Origin: Saccoglossus kowalevskii | Taxonomy: Eukaryota > Hemichordata > Enteropneusta > Harrimaniidae | DNA length: 23,078 bases | Assembly: GCF_000003605.2 (NCBI RefSeq) | Contig: NW_003124663.1 | Span: 1-23,078 of the forward strand | Direction: 5' to 3' | Made by a program: the position numbers and the translations under genes | The notes under the pieces: generated by a model | Told to the model about the DNA's origin: nothing | Database searches by the model: none | The model's input: the letters and a program-made list of their open reading frames with translations, nothing else | Part shown: piece by piece, positions 1 to 10,614 of the stretch | Numbering within the stretch: position 1 is the first letter of the stretch | Layout: each line of letters opens with the position of its first letter

Positions 1-50
1 ACTCTACTGACTTATCTGTCTTCATTACTACACTAGCTCGCATAGCTGTT

Positions 51-450
51 TCATTAGTACACTACTGAAATAGCTGTTGTCATTACTACACTATTAGCAT
101 AACTTTTGTCATTACCACACTTCTAGCATAGCTGTTGTCATTACTACACTACTGACATTGCTGTCGTCATAACTACTCTACTGACATAGTTGTCGTCATT
201 ACTACACTACTGACATAGCTGTCGTCATTACTACACTACTGACATAGCTGTTGTCATTACTACACCACTGAAATAGCTGTTGTCATTACAACACTACTGA
301 CATAGCTGTCGTCATTACTACTCTACTGACTTAGCTGTCTTCATTACTACACTACTGACATAGCTGTCGTCATTACTACACTACTGAAATAGCTGTCGTC
401 ATTACTACACTACTGACATAGCTGTCGTCATTACTACACTGCTGACATAG
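51..450. repeat. Edge block E, copy 1 (recurs near the right end)
   Basis: This segment matches 21892-22291 at a constant offset of 21841 bp. The rare markers keep exact register: cattagtac (52), gaaatag (67), attagcat (93), gacattg (154), ttagctgtct (331) and gctgacatag (441). A few substitutions separate the copies, for example attaccac versus attactac near 113, and acaaca versus actaca near 290. There is no net indel over 400 bp, so this is a segmental copy and not chance similarity of units. Confidence 0.9.
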
Positions 451-530
451 CTGTCGTCATTACTACACGACTGACATAGCTGTCGTCACTACTACACTGC
501 TGACATAGCTGTCGTCACTACTACACTACT

Positions 531-704
531 GGCATATCTGTCGTCATTACTACACTACTGACATAGCTGTCGTCATTACTACACTACTGACGTAGCTGTC
601 GTCACTACTACACTACTGGCATATCTGTCGTCATTACTACACTACTGACATAGCTGTCGTCATTACTACACTACTGACGTAGCTGTCGTCATTACTTCAC
701 TACT
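531..704. repeat. Doubled 87-bp trimer in the left edge domain
   Basis: Two copies of a three-unit higher-order repeat start at 531 and 618, exactly 87 bp apart. Each runs ggcatatctg unit, plain unit, gacgtag unit. The second copy ends with attacttcac where the first has actactacac. The second trimer recurs at 21097 (offset 20479) and at 22981 (offset 22363), in both cases with attacttcac in register. Confidence 0.85.
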
Positions 705-907
705 GACATAGCTGTCGTCTTTACTACATTACTGACATAGCTGTCGTCATTACCACACTACTGACATAGCTGTCCTCATTACTACACTACTGGCATGGCT
801 GTCGTCATTACTACACTACTGACATAGCTGTTGTCATTACTACACTACTGACATAGCTGTCGTCATTACTACACTACTCGTATAGCTGTTGTCATTAGTA
901 CACTACT

Positions 908-1440
908 GAAATAGCTGTTGTCATTACTACACTATTAGCATAGCTTTTGTCATTACTACACGACTAGCATATCTTTTGTAATTACTACACTACTGACATG
1001 GCTGTCGTCATTACTACACCACTGGCATAGCTGTCGTCATTACTACACCACTGACATAACTGTCGTCATTACTACACTACTGGCATAGCTGTCCTCATTA
1101 CTACACTACTCGCATAGCTGTTGTCATTAGTACACTACTGAATAGGTGTTGTCATTACTACACTATTAGCATAGCTTTTGTCATTACTACACTACTAGCA
1201 TAACTGTTGTCATTACTACACCACTGACATAGCTGTCGTTATTACTACACCATTGTCATAGCTGTCGTCATTACTACTCCACTGACATAGCTGTCGTCAT
1301 AACTACTCTACTGACATAGCTCTCGTCATTACTACACTACTGACATAGCTGTCGTCATTACTACACTACTGACATAGCTGTTGTCATTACTACACTACTG
1401 ACATAGCTGTTGTCATTACTACACCACTGACATAGCTGTT
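908..1440. repeat. Edge block A, copy 1
   Basis: This is a string of marker units: gaaatag, attagcat (934), ttttgtaatt, gacatgg, gacataact, actcgcatag, the 28-bp unit with gaatagg (1140), attagcat (1165), accattgtc, catactactc-type units and agctctcgtc (1317). The same order recurs at 10082-10614 at a constant offset of 9174 bp, including the 1-bp deletion in gaatagg. A related copy lies at 2273-2620, offset 1278-1279, without that deletion. The right boundary is approximate. Confidence 0.88.
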
Positions 1441-1777
1441 GTCATTACAACACTACTGACATAGCTGTCGTCATTACTACACTACTGACTTAGCTGTCGT
1501 CATTACTACACCACTGACATAGCTGTCGTCATTACTACACTACTGACATAGCTGTCGTCATTACTACACTACTGACATAGATGTCGTCATTACTACACTT
1601 ACTGACATAGCTGTTGTCATTACTACACTACTGACATAGCTGTCGTTATTACTACACTACTGACATAGATGTTGTCATCACTACACTACTGACATAGCTG
1701 TCGTCGATACTACACTACTGACATAGCTGTCGTCATTACTACACTACTGACATAGCTGTCGTCACTACTACACTACT

Positions 1778-2069
1778 GACACAGCTTTCGTCATTACTAC
1801 TCTACTGACGTAGCTGTCGTCGATACTACACTACTGACATAGCTGTCGTCATTACTACACTACTGACATAGCTGTCGTCATTACTATGCTACTGACATAG
1901 CTGTCGTCATTACTACGCTACTGACGTAGCTGTCGTCATTACTACACTACTGACGTAGCTGTCGTCATTACTACACTTACTGACATAGCTGTCGTCATTA
2001 CTACACTACTGACATAGCTGTCGTCATTACTACAGTACTGACGTAGCTGTCGTCATTACTACACATACT
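1778..2069. repeat. Module X, copy 1 (292 bp)
   Basis: The module runs from the unit containing acagctttcg (1781) through units marked tctact, gacgtag, cgatac, tatgct, tacgct, two gacgtag units, cacttact and acagtact, to acacatact (2061). It is collinear with 19757-20048 at offset 17979. By eye I count only two base differences over 292 bp: tatgct versus tacgct, and acagtact versus acactact. Partial relatives end at acacatact near 17078 and 18090. Confidence 0.9.
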
Positions 2070-2214
2070 GACATAGCTGTCGTCATTACTACACTACTGA
2101 CATAGCTGTCGTCATTACTACACTACTGACATAGCTGTCGTCATTACTACACTACTGACATAGCTGTCGTCATTACTACACTACTGACATAGCTGTCGTC
2201 ATTACTACACTACT
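2070..2214. repeat. Five consecutive perfect consensus units
   Basis: Five identical 29-bp units start at 2070, 2099, 2128, 2157 and 2186. They serve as the reference unit for the array. Each contains AGCT (AluI) at unit positions 7-10 and a single CpG at positions 12-13. Each also has the imperfect palindrome GACATAGCTGTC at positions 1-12 and a doubled ACTAC pentamer at positions 19-28. The unit starting at 2215 begins to diverge, with catcac replacing cattac. Confidence 0.95.
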
Positions 2215-2272
2215 GACATAGCTGTCGTCATCACTACACTACTGACATAGCTGTCGTCATTACTACTCTACT

Positions 2273-2620
2273 GACATGGCTGTCGTCATTACTACACCAC
2301 TGGCATAGCTGTCGTCATTACTACACCACTGACATAACTGTCGTCATTACTACACTACTGGCATAGCTGTCGTCATTACTACACTACTCGCATAGCTGTT
2401 GTCATTAGTACACTACTGAAATAGGTGTTGTCTTTACTACACTATTAGCATAGCTTTTGTCATTACTACACTACTAGCATAGCTTTTGTCATTACTACAC
2501 CACTGACATAGCTGTCGTTATTACTACACCATTGGCATAGCTGTCGTCATTACTACTCCACTGACATAGCTGTCGTCATAACTACTCTACTGACATAGCT
2601 CTCGTCATTACTACACTACT
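2273..2620. repeat. Edge block A, copy 3 (edge-dialect island)
   Basis: This is a collinear relative of 995-1341. The offset is 1278 before the gaaatagg unit and 1279 after it, because this copy lacks the 1-bp deletion seen at 1140. Markers are gacatgg (2273), gacataact, actcgcatag, cattagtac, attagcat (2444), cttttgtc twice, accattggc and agctctcgtc. It has a private tctttac change. The preceding unit pattern (tctactgacatggctg, with caccactggc next) also recurs near 2788. Confidence 0.85.
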
Positions 2621-2988
2621 GACATAGCTGTCGTCATTACTACTCTACTGACATAGCTGTCGTCATTACTACACTACTGACATGGCTGTCGTCATTACTA
2701 CACTACTGACATAGATGTCGTCATTACTACACTACTGACATAGCTGTCGTCATCACTACACTACTGACATAGCTGTCGTCATTACTACTCTACTGACATG
2801 GCTGTCGTCATTACTACACCACTGGCATAGCTGTCGTCATTACTACACTACTGACATAGCTGTCGTCATTACTACACTACTGACATAGATGTCGTCATTA
2901 CTACACTACTGACATAGCTGTCGTCATCACTACACTACTGACATAGCTGTCGTCATTACTACACCACTGACATAGCTGTCGTCATTAC

Positions 2989-3162
2989 TACCCTACTGAC
3001 ATAGCTGTCGTCGATACTACACTACTGACATAGCTGTCGTCGATAATACACTACTGACATAGCTGTCGTCATTACTACCCTACTGACATAGCTGTCGTCG
3101 ATACTACACTACTGACATAGCTGTCGTCGATAATACACTACTGACATAGCTGTCGTCATTAC
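2989..3162. repeat. Module D, copy 1: doubled 87-bp trimer
   Basis: Two tandem trimers each contain a taccctac unit, a cgatac unit and a cgataatac unit. The taccctac markers are at 2989 and 3076 and the gataatac markers at 3042 and 3129, each pair exactly 87 bp apart. The doubled trimer recurs at 7519 and at 17652. Downstream, this copy continues into a unit with ggcatagcagtcg, which the copy at 17652 shares but the copy at 7519 does not. Confidence 0.92.
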
Positions 3163-3579
3163 TATACTTACTGACATAGCTGTTGTCATTACTACACTAC
3201 TGACATAGCTGTCGTTATTACTACACTACTGGCATAGCAGTCGTCATTACTACACTACTGACATAGCTGTCGTCATTACTACACTACTGACATAGCTGTC
3301 GTCGATACTACACTACTGACATAGCTGTCGTCATTACTACACTTCTGACATAGCTGTCGTCATAACTACACTTACTGACATAGCTATCGTCATTACTACA
3401 CTACTGACATAGCTGTCGTCGATACTACACTACTGACATAGCTGTCGTCATTACTACACTACTGACATAGCTGTCGTCATTACTTCACTACTGACATAGC
3501 TGTCATCACTACTACACTACTGGCATAGCTGTCGTCACTACTACACCACTGACATAGCTGTCGTCATTACTACACCACT

Positions 3580-3606
3580 GACAGCTGTCGTCATTACTAC
3601 ACTACT
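3580..3606. repeat. 27-bp unit with perfect 10-bp palindrome
   Basis: A 2-bp deletion turns the usual GACATAGCTG into GACAGCTG. This creates the perfect palindrome GACAGCTGTC (3580-3589), with a PvuII site CAGCTG at 3582-3587. It appears to be a private mutation, since I did not see it in the other copies. It shows that the consensus unit is one small deletion away from a full palindrome. Confidence 0.9.
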
Positions 3607-4103
3607 GACATAGCTGTCGTCGATACTATACTACTTATATAGCTGTCGTCATTACTACACTACTGACATAGATGTCGTCATTACTACACTTACTGACATA
3701 GCTGTAATCATTACTACACTGCATTCATAGCTGTCGTTATTGCTACACTACTGACATAGCTGTCGCCATTACTACACTACTGACATAGCTGTCGTCATTA
3801 CTACACTTACTGACATAACTATCGCCATTACTACACTACTGTCATAGCTGTCGTCGATACTACACTACTGAGCATAGCTGTCGTCATTACTACACTACTG
3901 ACATAGCTGCCGTCATTACTTCACTACTGACATAGCTGTCGTCATTACTACACTACTGACATAGCTGTCGTCACTACTACACTACTGACATAGCTGTCGT
4001 CATTACTATACTTACTGACATAGCTGTTGTCATTACTACACTACTGACCTAGCTGTCGTTATTACTACACTACTGGCATAGCTGTCGTCATTACTACACT
4101 ACT

Positions 4104-4400
4104 GACATAGATGTCGTCATTACTACACGTACTGACATAGCTGTTGTCATTACTACACTGCAGTCATAGCTGTCGTTATTACTACACTACTGACATAGAT
4201 GTTGTCATCACTACACTACACTACTGACATAGCTGTCGTCGATACTACACTACTGACATAGCTGTCGTCATTACTACACTTACTGACATAGCTGTTGTCA
4301 TGACTACACTACTAGCATAGCTGTCGTCATTACTACACTACTGACATAGCTGTCGTCATTACTACACTACTGGCGAAGCTGTCGTCGATACTACACTACT
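4104..4400. repeat. PstI module, copy 1 (short class)
   Basis: The order of units is gacatagatg; a unit ending cacgtact; a unit carrying CTGCAG (4158-4163) and gtcatag; cgttatt; gatgttgtcatc with a third ACTAC pentamer; cgatac; a unit ending cacttact; tagcatag; plain; and ggcgaag with cgatac. The gcgaag marker lies 215 bp after CTGCAG, which defines the short class. A probable precursor or decayed relative of the PstI unit, with ctgcattc, is near 3720. Confidence 0.92.
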
Positions 4401-4981
4401 GACATAGCTGTCGTCATTACTACACTACTGACATAGCTGTCGTCATTACTACACTACTGACATAGCTGTCGTCATCACTACGCTACTTACATAGCTGTCA
4501 TCGATACTACACTACTGACATAGCTGTCGTCACTACTACACCACTGACATAGCTGTCGTCATTACTACACTACTGACATAGCTGTCGTTATTACTACACT
4601 ACTGGCATAGCTGTCGTCATTACTACACTACTGACATAGCTGTCGTCATTACTACACTACTGACATAGCAGTCGTCGATACTACACTACTGACATAGCTG
4701 TCGTCATTACTACACTACTGACATAGCTGTCGTTATTACTACACTACTGGCATAGCTGTCGTCATTACTACACTACTGACATAGCTGTCGTCATTACTAC
4801 ACTACTGACATAGCTGTCGTCGATACTACACTACTGACATAGCTGTCGTCATTACTACACTACTGACATAGCTGTCGTCATTACTACACTTACTGACATA
4901 ACTATCGTCATTACTACACTACTGTCATAGATGTCGTCGATACTACACTACTGACATAGCTGTCGTCATTACTACACTACT

Positions 4982-5272
4982 GACATAGCTGCCGTCATTA
5001 CTTCACTACTGACATAGCTGTCATCATTACTACACTACTGGCATAGCTGTCGTCACTACTACACCACTGACATAGCTGTCGTCATTACTACACCACTGAC
5101 ATAGCTGTCGTCATTACTACACTACTGACATAGCTGTCGTCATTACTACACTACTGACATAGATGTCGTCATTACTACACTTACTGACATAGCTGTTGTC
5201 ATTACTACACTACTTACATAGCTGTCGTTATTACTACACTACTGACATAGATGTTGTCATCACTACACTACT
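4982..5272. repeat. Module T, copy 1 (291 bp)
   Basis: This block of nine 29-bp units and one 30-bp unit runs from gctgccgtc followed by attacttcac, through gtcatcatt, ggcatag, cgtcactac, caccact, gacatagatg, the cacttact 30-mer and cgttatt, to gatgttgtcatc. The distance from gccgtc (4991) to gatgttg (5250) is 259 bp. The same 259-bp spacing holds in copies starting at 11971, 18215, 19379 and 20341. Total length of 291 bp equals ten units plus one base. Confidence 0.92.
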
Positions 5273-5767
5273 GACATAGCTGTCGTCGATACTACACTAC
5301 TGACATAGCTGTCGTCATTACTACACTACTGACATAGCTGTCGTCATTACTACACTTACTGACATAGCTGTTGTCATTACTACACTACTGACATTGCTGT
5401 CGTTATTACTACACTACTGGCATAGCTGTCGTCACTACTACACCACTGACATAGCTGTCGTTATTACTACACTACTGACATAGCTGTCGTCATTACTACA
5501 CTACTGACATAGCTGTCGTCATCACTACACTACTGACATAGCTGTCGTCATTACTACACTACTGACATAGCTGTCGTAATTACTACACTACTAACATAGC
5601 TGTCGTCGATACTACACTACTGACATAGCTATCGTCACTACTACACTACTGATATAGCTGTCGTCATTACTATACTTACTGACATAGCTGTTGTCATTAC
5701 TACACTACTGACCTAGCTGTCGTTATTACAACACTACTGGCATAGCTGTCGTCATTACTACACTACT

Positions 5768-6064
5768 GACATAGATGTCGTCATTACTACACGTACTGAC
5801 ATAGCTGTTATCATTACTACACTGCAGTCATAGCTGTCGTTATTACTACACTACTGACATAGATGTTGTCATCACTACACTACACTACTGACATAGCTGT
5901 CGTCGATACTACACTACTGACATAGCTGTCGTCATTACTACACTTACTGACATAGCTGTTGTCATTACTACACTACTAGCATAGCTGTCGTCATTACTAC
6001 ACTACTGACATAGCTGTCGTCATTACTACACTACTGGCGAAGCTGTCGTCGATACTACACTACT
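5768..6064. repeat. PstI module, copy 2 (short class)
   Basis: CTGCAG is at 5822-5827 and gcgaag at 6037, again 215 bp apart. It has the same unit order as the copy at 4104, with gttatc in place of gttgtc just before the PstI unit. It lies inside the 6989-offset block, and the copy at 12757 is its direct counterpart. Confidence 0.92.
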
Positions 6065-6479
6065 GACATAGCTGTCGTCATTACTACACTTACTGACATA
6101 GCTGTCGTCATTACTACACTACTGACATAGCTGTCGTTATTACTACGCTACTGGCATAGCTGTCATCGATACTACACTACTGACATAGCTGTCGTCATTA
6201 CTACACTACTGACATAGCTGTCGTCACTACTACACTACTGACATAGCTGACGTCATTACTACACTACTGACATAGCTGTCGTCATTTCTACACTTACTGA
6301 CATAGCTATCGTCGATACTACACTACTGATATAGCTGTCGTCGATACTACTCTACTGACATAGCTGTCGTCATTACTATACTTACTGACATAGCTGGTGT
6401 CATTACTACACTACTGGCCGAGCTGTCGTCATTACTACACTACTGACATAGCTGTCGTCATTACTATACTTACTGACAT

Positions 6480-7256
6480 AGCTGTTGTCATTACTACACT
6501 ACTGGCATAGCTGTCGTCATTACTACACTACTGACATAGCTGTCGTCATTACTACACTACTGACATAGCTGTCGTCGATACTACACTACTGACATAGCGG
6601 TCGTCATAACTACACTTACTGACATAGCTATCGTCATTACTACACTACTGACATAGCTGTCGTCGATACTACACTACTGACATAGCTGTCGTCATTACAA
6701 CACTACTGACATAGCTGTCGTCATTACTTCACTTCTGACATAGCTGTCATCATTACTACACTACTGGCATAGCTGTCGTCACTACTACACCACTGACATA
6801 GCTGTCGTCATTACTACACCACTGACATAGCTGTCGTCGTTACTACACTACTGACATAGCTGTCGTCGATACTACACTACTGACATAGCTGTCGTCATTA
6901 CTACACTACTGACATAGATGTCGTCATTACTACACGTACTGACATAGCTGTTGTCATTACTACACTGCAGTCATAGCTGTCGTTATTACTACACTACTGA
7001 CATAGATGTTGTCATCACTACACTACACTACTGACATAGCTGTCGTCGATACTACACTACTGACATAGCTGTCGTCATTACTACACTACTGACATAGCTG
7101 TCGTCATTACTACACTTACTGACATAGCTGTTGTCATTACTACACTACTAGCATAGCTGTCGTCATTACTACACTACTGACATAGCTGTCGTCATTACTA
7201 CACTACTGACGAAGCTGTCGTCGATACTACACTACTGACATAGCTGTCGTCATTAC
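6480..7256. repeat. 0.8-kb segmental block G, copy 1
   Basis: The block begins in plain units and contains catagcggtc followed by cataac (gcgg at 6597). Further on it holds attacaac, acttcact, ggcatag, caccact, the rare cgtcgtt unit (6837-6841) and a PstI module (CTGCAG 6965). The distance from gcgg to CTGCAG is 368 bp. Copies with the same 368-bp spacing lie at offset 2719 (gcgg 9316, CTGCAG 9684) and offset 8241 (gcgg 14838, CTGCAG 15206). The 8241 match ends near 7256, while the 2719 match continues somewhat further. Confidence 0.88.
6911..7236. repeat. PstI module, copy 3 (long class)
   Basis: CTGCAG is at 6965-6970 and acgaag at 7209, 244 bp apart, exactly one unit more than the short class. 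The extra unit is a plain one before the cacttact 30-mer. The last unit begins gacgaag; the short-class copies have ggcgaag there. Confidence 0.92.
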
Positions 7257-7518
7257 TATACTTACTGACATAGCTGTTGTCATTACTACACTACTGACAT
7301 AGCTGTCGTCATTACCACACTACTGACATAGCTGTCGTCATTACTTCACCACTGACATAGCTGTCATCATTACTACACTACTGGCATAGCTGTCGTCACT
7401 ACTACACCACTGACATAGCTGTCGTCATTACTACACCACTGCCATAGCTGTCGTCACTACTACACTACTGACATAGCTGTCGTCATTACTACACCACTGA
7501 CATAGCTGTCGTCATTAC

Positions 7519-7692
7519 TACCCTACTGACATAGCTGTCGTCGATACTACACTACTGACATAGCTGTCGTCGATAATACACTACTGACATAGCTGTCGTC
7601 ATTACTACCCTACTGACATAGCTGTCGTCGATACTACACTACTGACATAGCTGTCGTCGATAATACACTACTGACATAGCTGTCGTCATTAC
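7519..7692. repeat. Module D, copy 2: doubled 87-bp trimer
   Basis: taccctac is at 7519 and 7606, and gataatac at 7572 and 7659, each pair 87 bp apart. The upstream flank carries a distinctive gccatag unit at 7441, shared with the copy at 17652. The downstream flank carries gacctaact and then ggcatagctg, unlike the ggcatagcag of the other two copies. Confidence 0.92.
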
Positions 7693-7759
7693 TATACTTA
7701 CTGACATAGCTGTTGTCATTACTACACTACTGACCTAACTGTCGTTATTACTACACTAC

Positions 7760-8700
7760 TGGCATAGCTGTCGTCATTACTACACTACTGACATAGATGT
7801 CGTCATTACTACACGTACTGACATAGCTGTTGTCATTACTACACTGCAGTCATAGCTGTCGTTATTACTACACTACTGACATAGATGTTGTCATCACTAC
7901 ACTACACTACTGACATAGCTGTCGTCGATACTACACTACTGACATAGCTGTCGTCATTACTACACTACTGACATAGCTGTCGTCATTACTACACTTACTG
8001 ACATAGCTGTTGTCATTACTACACTACTAGCATAGCTGTCGTCATTACTACACTACTGACATAGCTGTCGTCATTACTACACTACTGGCGAAGCTGTCGT
8101 CGATACTACACTACTGACATAGCTGTCGTCATTACTACACTACTGACATAGCTGTCGTCATTACTACACTACTGACATAGCTGTCGTCATCACTACGCTA
8201 CTGACATAGCTGTCATCGATACTACACTACTGACATAGCTGTCGTCATTACTACACTACTGGCATAGCTGTCGTCACTACTACACTACTGACATAGCTGT
8301 CGTCACTACTACACCACTGACATAGCTGTCGTCATTACTACACTACTGACATAGCTGTCGTCGATACTACACTACTGATATAGCTGTCGTTGATACTACA
8401 CTACTGACATAGCTGTCGTCATTACTACACTTACTGACATAACTATCGCCATTACTACACTACTGTCATAGCTGTCGTCGATACTACACTACTGGCATAG
8501 CTGTCGTCATTACTACACTATTGACTTAGCTGCCGTCATTACTTCACTACTGACATAGCTGTCATCATTACTACACTACTGGCATAGCTGTCGTCACTAC
8601 TACACCACTGACATAGCTGTCGTCATTACTACACCACTGACATAGCTGTCGTCATTACTACACTACTGACATAGCTGTCGTCATTACTACACTACTGACA
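7760..8700. repeat. 0.94-kb segmental block H, copy 1 (offset about 5757)
   Basis: This is collinear with about 13518-14457. Markers in register are CTGCAG (7844 and 13602), cgttgat (tgat at 8391 and 14147) and gacttagctgccg (gcc at 8532 and 14288). The offset falls from 5758 to 5756 because the second copy has two 1-bp deletions near 13977 and 14003. Homology is lost near 8701, where this copy goes to a cgatac unit and the other goes to gacatagatg. Confidence 0.9.
7790..8115. repeat. PstI module, copy 4 (long class)
   Basis: CTGCAG is at 7844-7849 and gcgaag at 8088, 244 bp apart. This copy is unusual for the long class in having ggcgaag, which is otherwise a short-class feature. That suggests patchy exchange between classes. 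Confidence 0.92.
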
Positions 8701-9149
8701 TAGCTGTCGTCGATACTACACTACTGATATAGCTGTCGTCATTACTACACTACTGACATAGCTGTCGTCATTACTACACTTACTGACATAACTATCGTCA
8801 TTACTACACTACTGTCATAGCTGTCGTCGATACTACACTACTGACATAGCTGTCGTCATTACTACACTACTGACATAGCTGCCGTCATTACTTCACTACT
8901 GACATAGCTGTCATCATCACTACACTACTGGCATAGCTGTCGTCGATACTACACTACTGACATAGCTGTCGTCATTACTACACTACTGGCATAGCTGTCG
9001 TCATTACTACACTACTGACATAGCTGTCGTCATTACTACACCACTGACATAGCTGTTGTCATTACTACACTACTGACATAGCTGTCGTCGATACTACACT
9101 ACTGATATAGCTGTCGTCGATACTACACTACTGACATAGCTGTCGTCAT

Positions 9150-9230
9150 TACTACACTTATGGACATAGCTGTCGTCATTACTTACCCTACTGACATAGC
9201 TGTCCTCAGATACTACACTACTGGCATAGC
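9150..9230. repeat. Irregular patch with several indels
   Basis: Adjacent units here carry unusual changes close together: cttatggacatag near 9157, acttaccctac near 9182, and ctcagatac near 9206. The reading register of the 29-bp period slips by one or two bases across the patch. It lies just upstream of the start of the 2719-offset copy (about 9.2 kb), so it may mark an old recombination junction. Sequencing or assembly error is the alternative. Confidence 0.65.
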
Positions 9231-9629
9231 TGTCGTCATTACTACACTACTGACATAGCTGTCGTCATTACTACACTACTGACATAGCTGTCGTCGATAC
9301 TACACTACTGACATAGCGGTCGTCATAACTACACTTACTGACATAGCTGTCGTCATTACTACACTACTGACATAGCTGTCGTCATTACTACACCACTGAC
9401 ATAGCTGTCGTCATTACAACACTACTGACATAGCTGTCGTCATTACTACACTTCTGACATAGCTGTCATCATTACTACACTACTGACATAGCTGTCGTCA
9501 TTACTACACCACTGACATAGCTGTCGTCATTACTACACCACTGACATAGCTGTCGTCGATAATACACTACTGACATAGCTGTCGTCGATACTACACTACT
9601 GACATAGCTGTCGTCATTACTACACTACT

Positions 9630-9960
9630 GACATAGATGTCGTCATTACTACACGTACTGACATAGCTGTTGTCATTACTACACTGCAGTCATAGCTGTC
9701 GTTATTACTACACTACTGACATAGATGTTGTCATCACTACACTACACTACACTACTGACATAGCTGTCGTCGATACTACACTACTGACATAGCTGTCGTC
9801 ATTACTACACTACTGACATAGCTGTCGTCATTACTACATTTACTGACATAGCTGTTGTCATTACTACACTACTAGCATAGCTGTCGTCATTACTACACTA
9901 CTGACATAGCTGTCGTCATTACTACACTACTGACGAAGCTGTCGTCGATACTACACTACT
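9630..9960. repeat. PstI module, copy 5 (long class, plus 5 bp)
   Basis: CTGCAG is at 9684-9689 and acgaag at 9933, a spacing of 249 bp. This equals the 244-bp long-class spacing plus one additional ACTAC pentamer at 9736-9755. Otherwise the unit order is that of the copy at 6911, apart from attt in place of actt at the 30-mer. Confidence 0.92.
9736..9755. repeat. Four-copy ACTAC pentamer expansion
   Basis: Ordinary units hold two ACTAC pentamers before TGAC. The catc unit of every PstI module holds three. Here there are four in a row. This stepwise 2, 3, 4 ladder within one context points to replication slippage in 5-bp steps, independent of the 29-bp unit exchange. Confidence 0.93.
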
Positions 9961-10058
9961 GACATAGCTGTCGTCATTACTATACTTAAATGACATAGCT
10001 GTTGTCATCAACTACACTACTGACATAGCTGTCGTCATTACTACACTACTGGCATAGC

Positions 10059-10082
10059 AGTCGTCATTACTATACCTACTGG
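10059..10082. repeat. Junction from core to edge dialect
   Basis: A core-type unit (ggcatagcagtcg) gives way through tatacctactgg to gaaatag at 10082. From there the sequence follows edge block A at offset 9174. The units spanning the switch are altered, with an extra base and ggaaatag in place of gaaatag. This suggests a recombination breakpoint within about 20 bp. Confidence 0.7.
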
Positions 10083-10614
10083 AAATAGCTGTTGTCATTA
10101 CTACACTATTAGCATAGCTTTTGTCATTACTACACTACTAGCATAGCTTTTGTAATTACTACACTACTGACATGGCTGTCGTCATTACTACACCACTGGC
10201 ATAGCTGTCGTCATTACTACACCACTGACATAACTGTCGTCATTACTACACTACTGGCATAGCGGTCGTCATTACTACACTACTCGCATAGCTGTTGTCA
10301 TTAGTACACTACTGAATAGGTGTTGTCATTACTACACTATTAGCATAGCTTTTGTCATTACTACACTACTAGCATAACTGTTGTCATTACTACACCACTG
10401 ACATAGCTGTCGTTATTACTACACCATTGTCATAGCTGTCGTCATTACTCCTCCACTGACATAGCTGTCGTCATAACTACTCTACTGACATAGCTCTCGT
10501 CATTACTACACTACTGACATAGCTGTCGTCATTACTACACTACTGACATAGCTGTTGTCATTACTACACTACTGAAATAGCTGTTGTCATTACTACACTA
10601 CTGACATAGCTGTC
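10082..10614. repeat. Edge block A, copy 2 (edge island inside the core)
   Basis: This is collinear with 908-1440 at a constant offset of 9174. Markers in register include attagcat (934 and 10108, 1165 and 10339), gaatagg (1140 and 10314) and tctcgtc (1321 and 10495). Private changes include catagcggtc near 10260 and attactcctcc near 10446. The surrounding edge-like territory, without any cgatac unit, extends to about 11.0 kb. Confidence 0.88.

Larger units (their letters stand above)
1..1700. repeat. Left edge-dialect domain
   Basis: This stretch uses a variant set that is largely absent from the core of the array: gaaatag or gaatagg units, attagcat (starting at 93, 934 and 1165), cttttgtc, cattagtac and ggcatatctg. 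The cgatac variant, abundant in the core, is first seen at about 1705. The same marker combination returns at 2270-2640, at about 10.06-11.0 kb and from 20.93 kb to the end. I read this as an older or separately homogenised subfamily. The right border is approximate, because plain consensus units occur on both sides of it. Confidence 0.75.
4920..6090. repeat. 1.17-kb segmental block, copy 1 (offset 6989)
   Basis: This stretch is collinear with about 11909-13080 at a constant offset of 6989 bp. The markers in register are ctgtcatag (4922 and 11911), gccgtc (4991 and 11980), gatgttg (5250 and 12239), CTGCAG (5822 and 12811) and gcgaag (6037 and 13026). Long stretches, such as the gacattg, cgttatt, ggcatag, caccact run near 5380-5480, look identical. 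Homology is lost upstream near 4920, where one copy has a 30-mer, and downstream near 6090. The block contains one T module and one PstI module. Confidence 0.9.
9200..9980. repeat. Segmental block G, copy 2
   Basis: This copy matches 6480-7256 at offset 2719: catagcggtc with gcgg at 9316 and CTGCAG at 9684. The offset becomes 2724 after an extra ACTAC pentamer at about 9736-9755. Private differences include gataatac at 9558, where other copies have cgttac. Past 9980 the sequence becomes irregular (cttaaatgac, catcaac). Confidence 0.85.
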
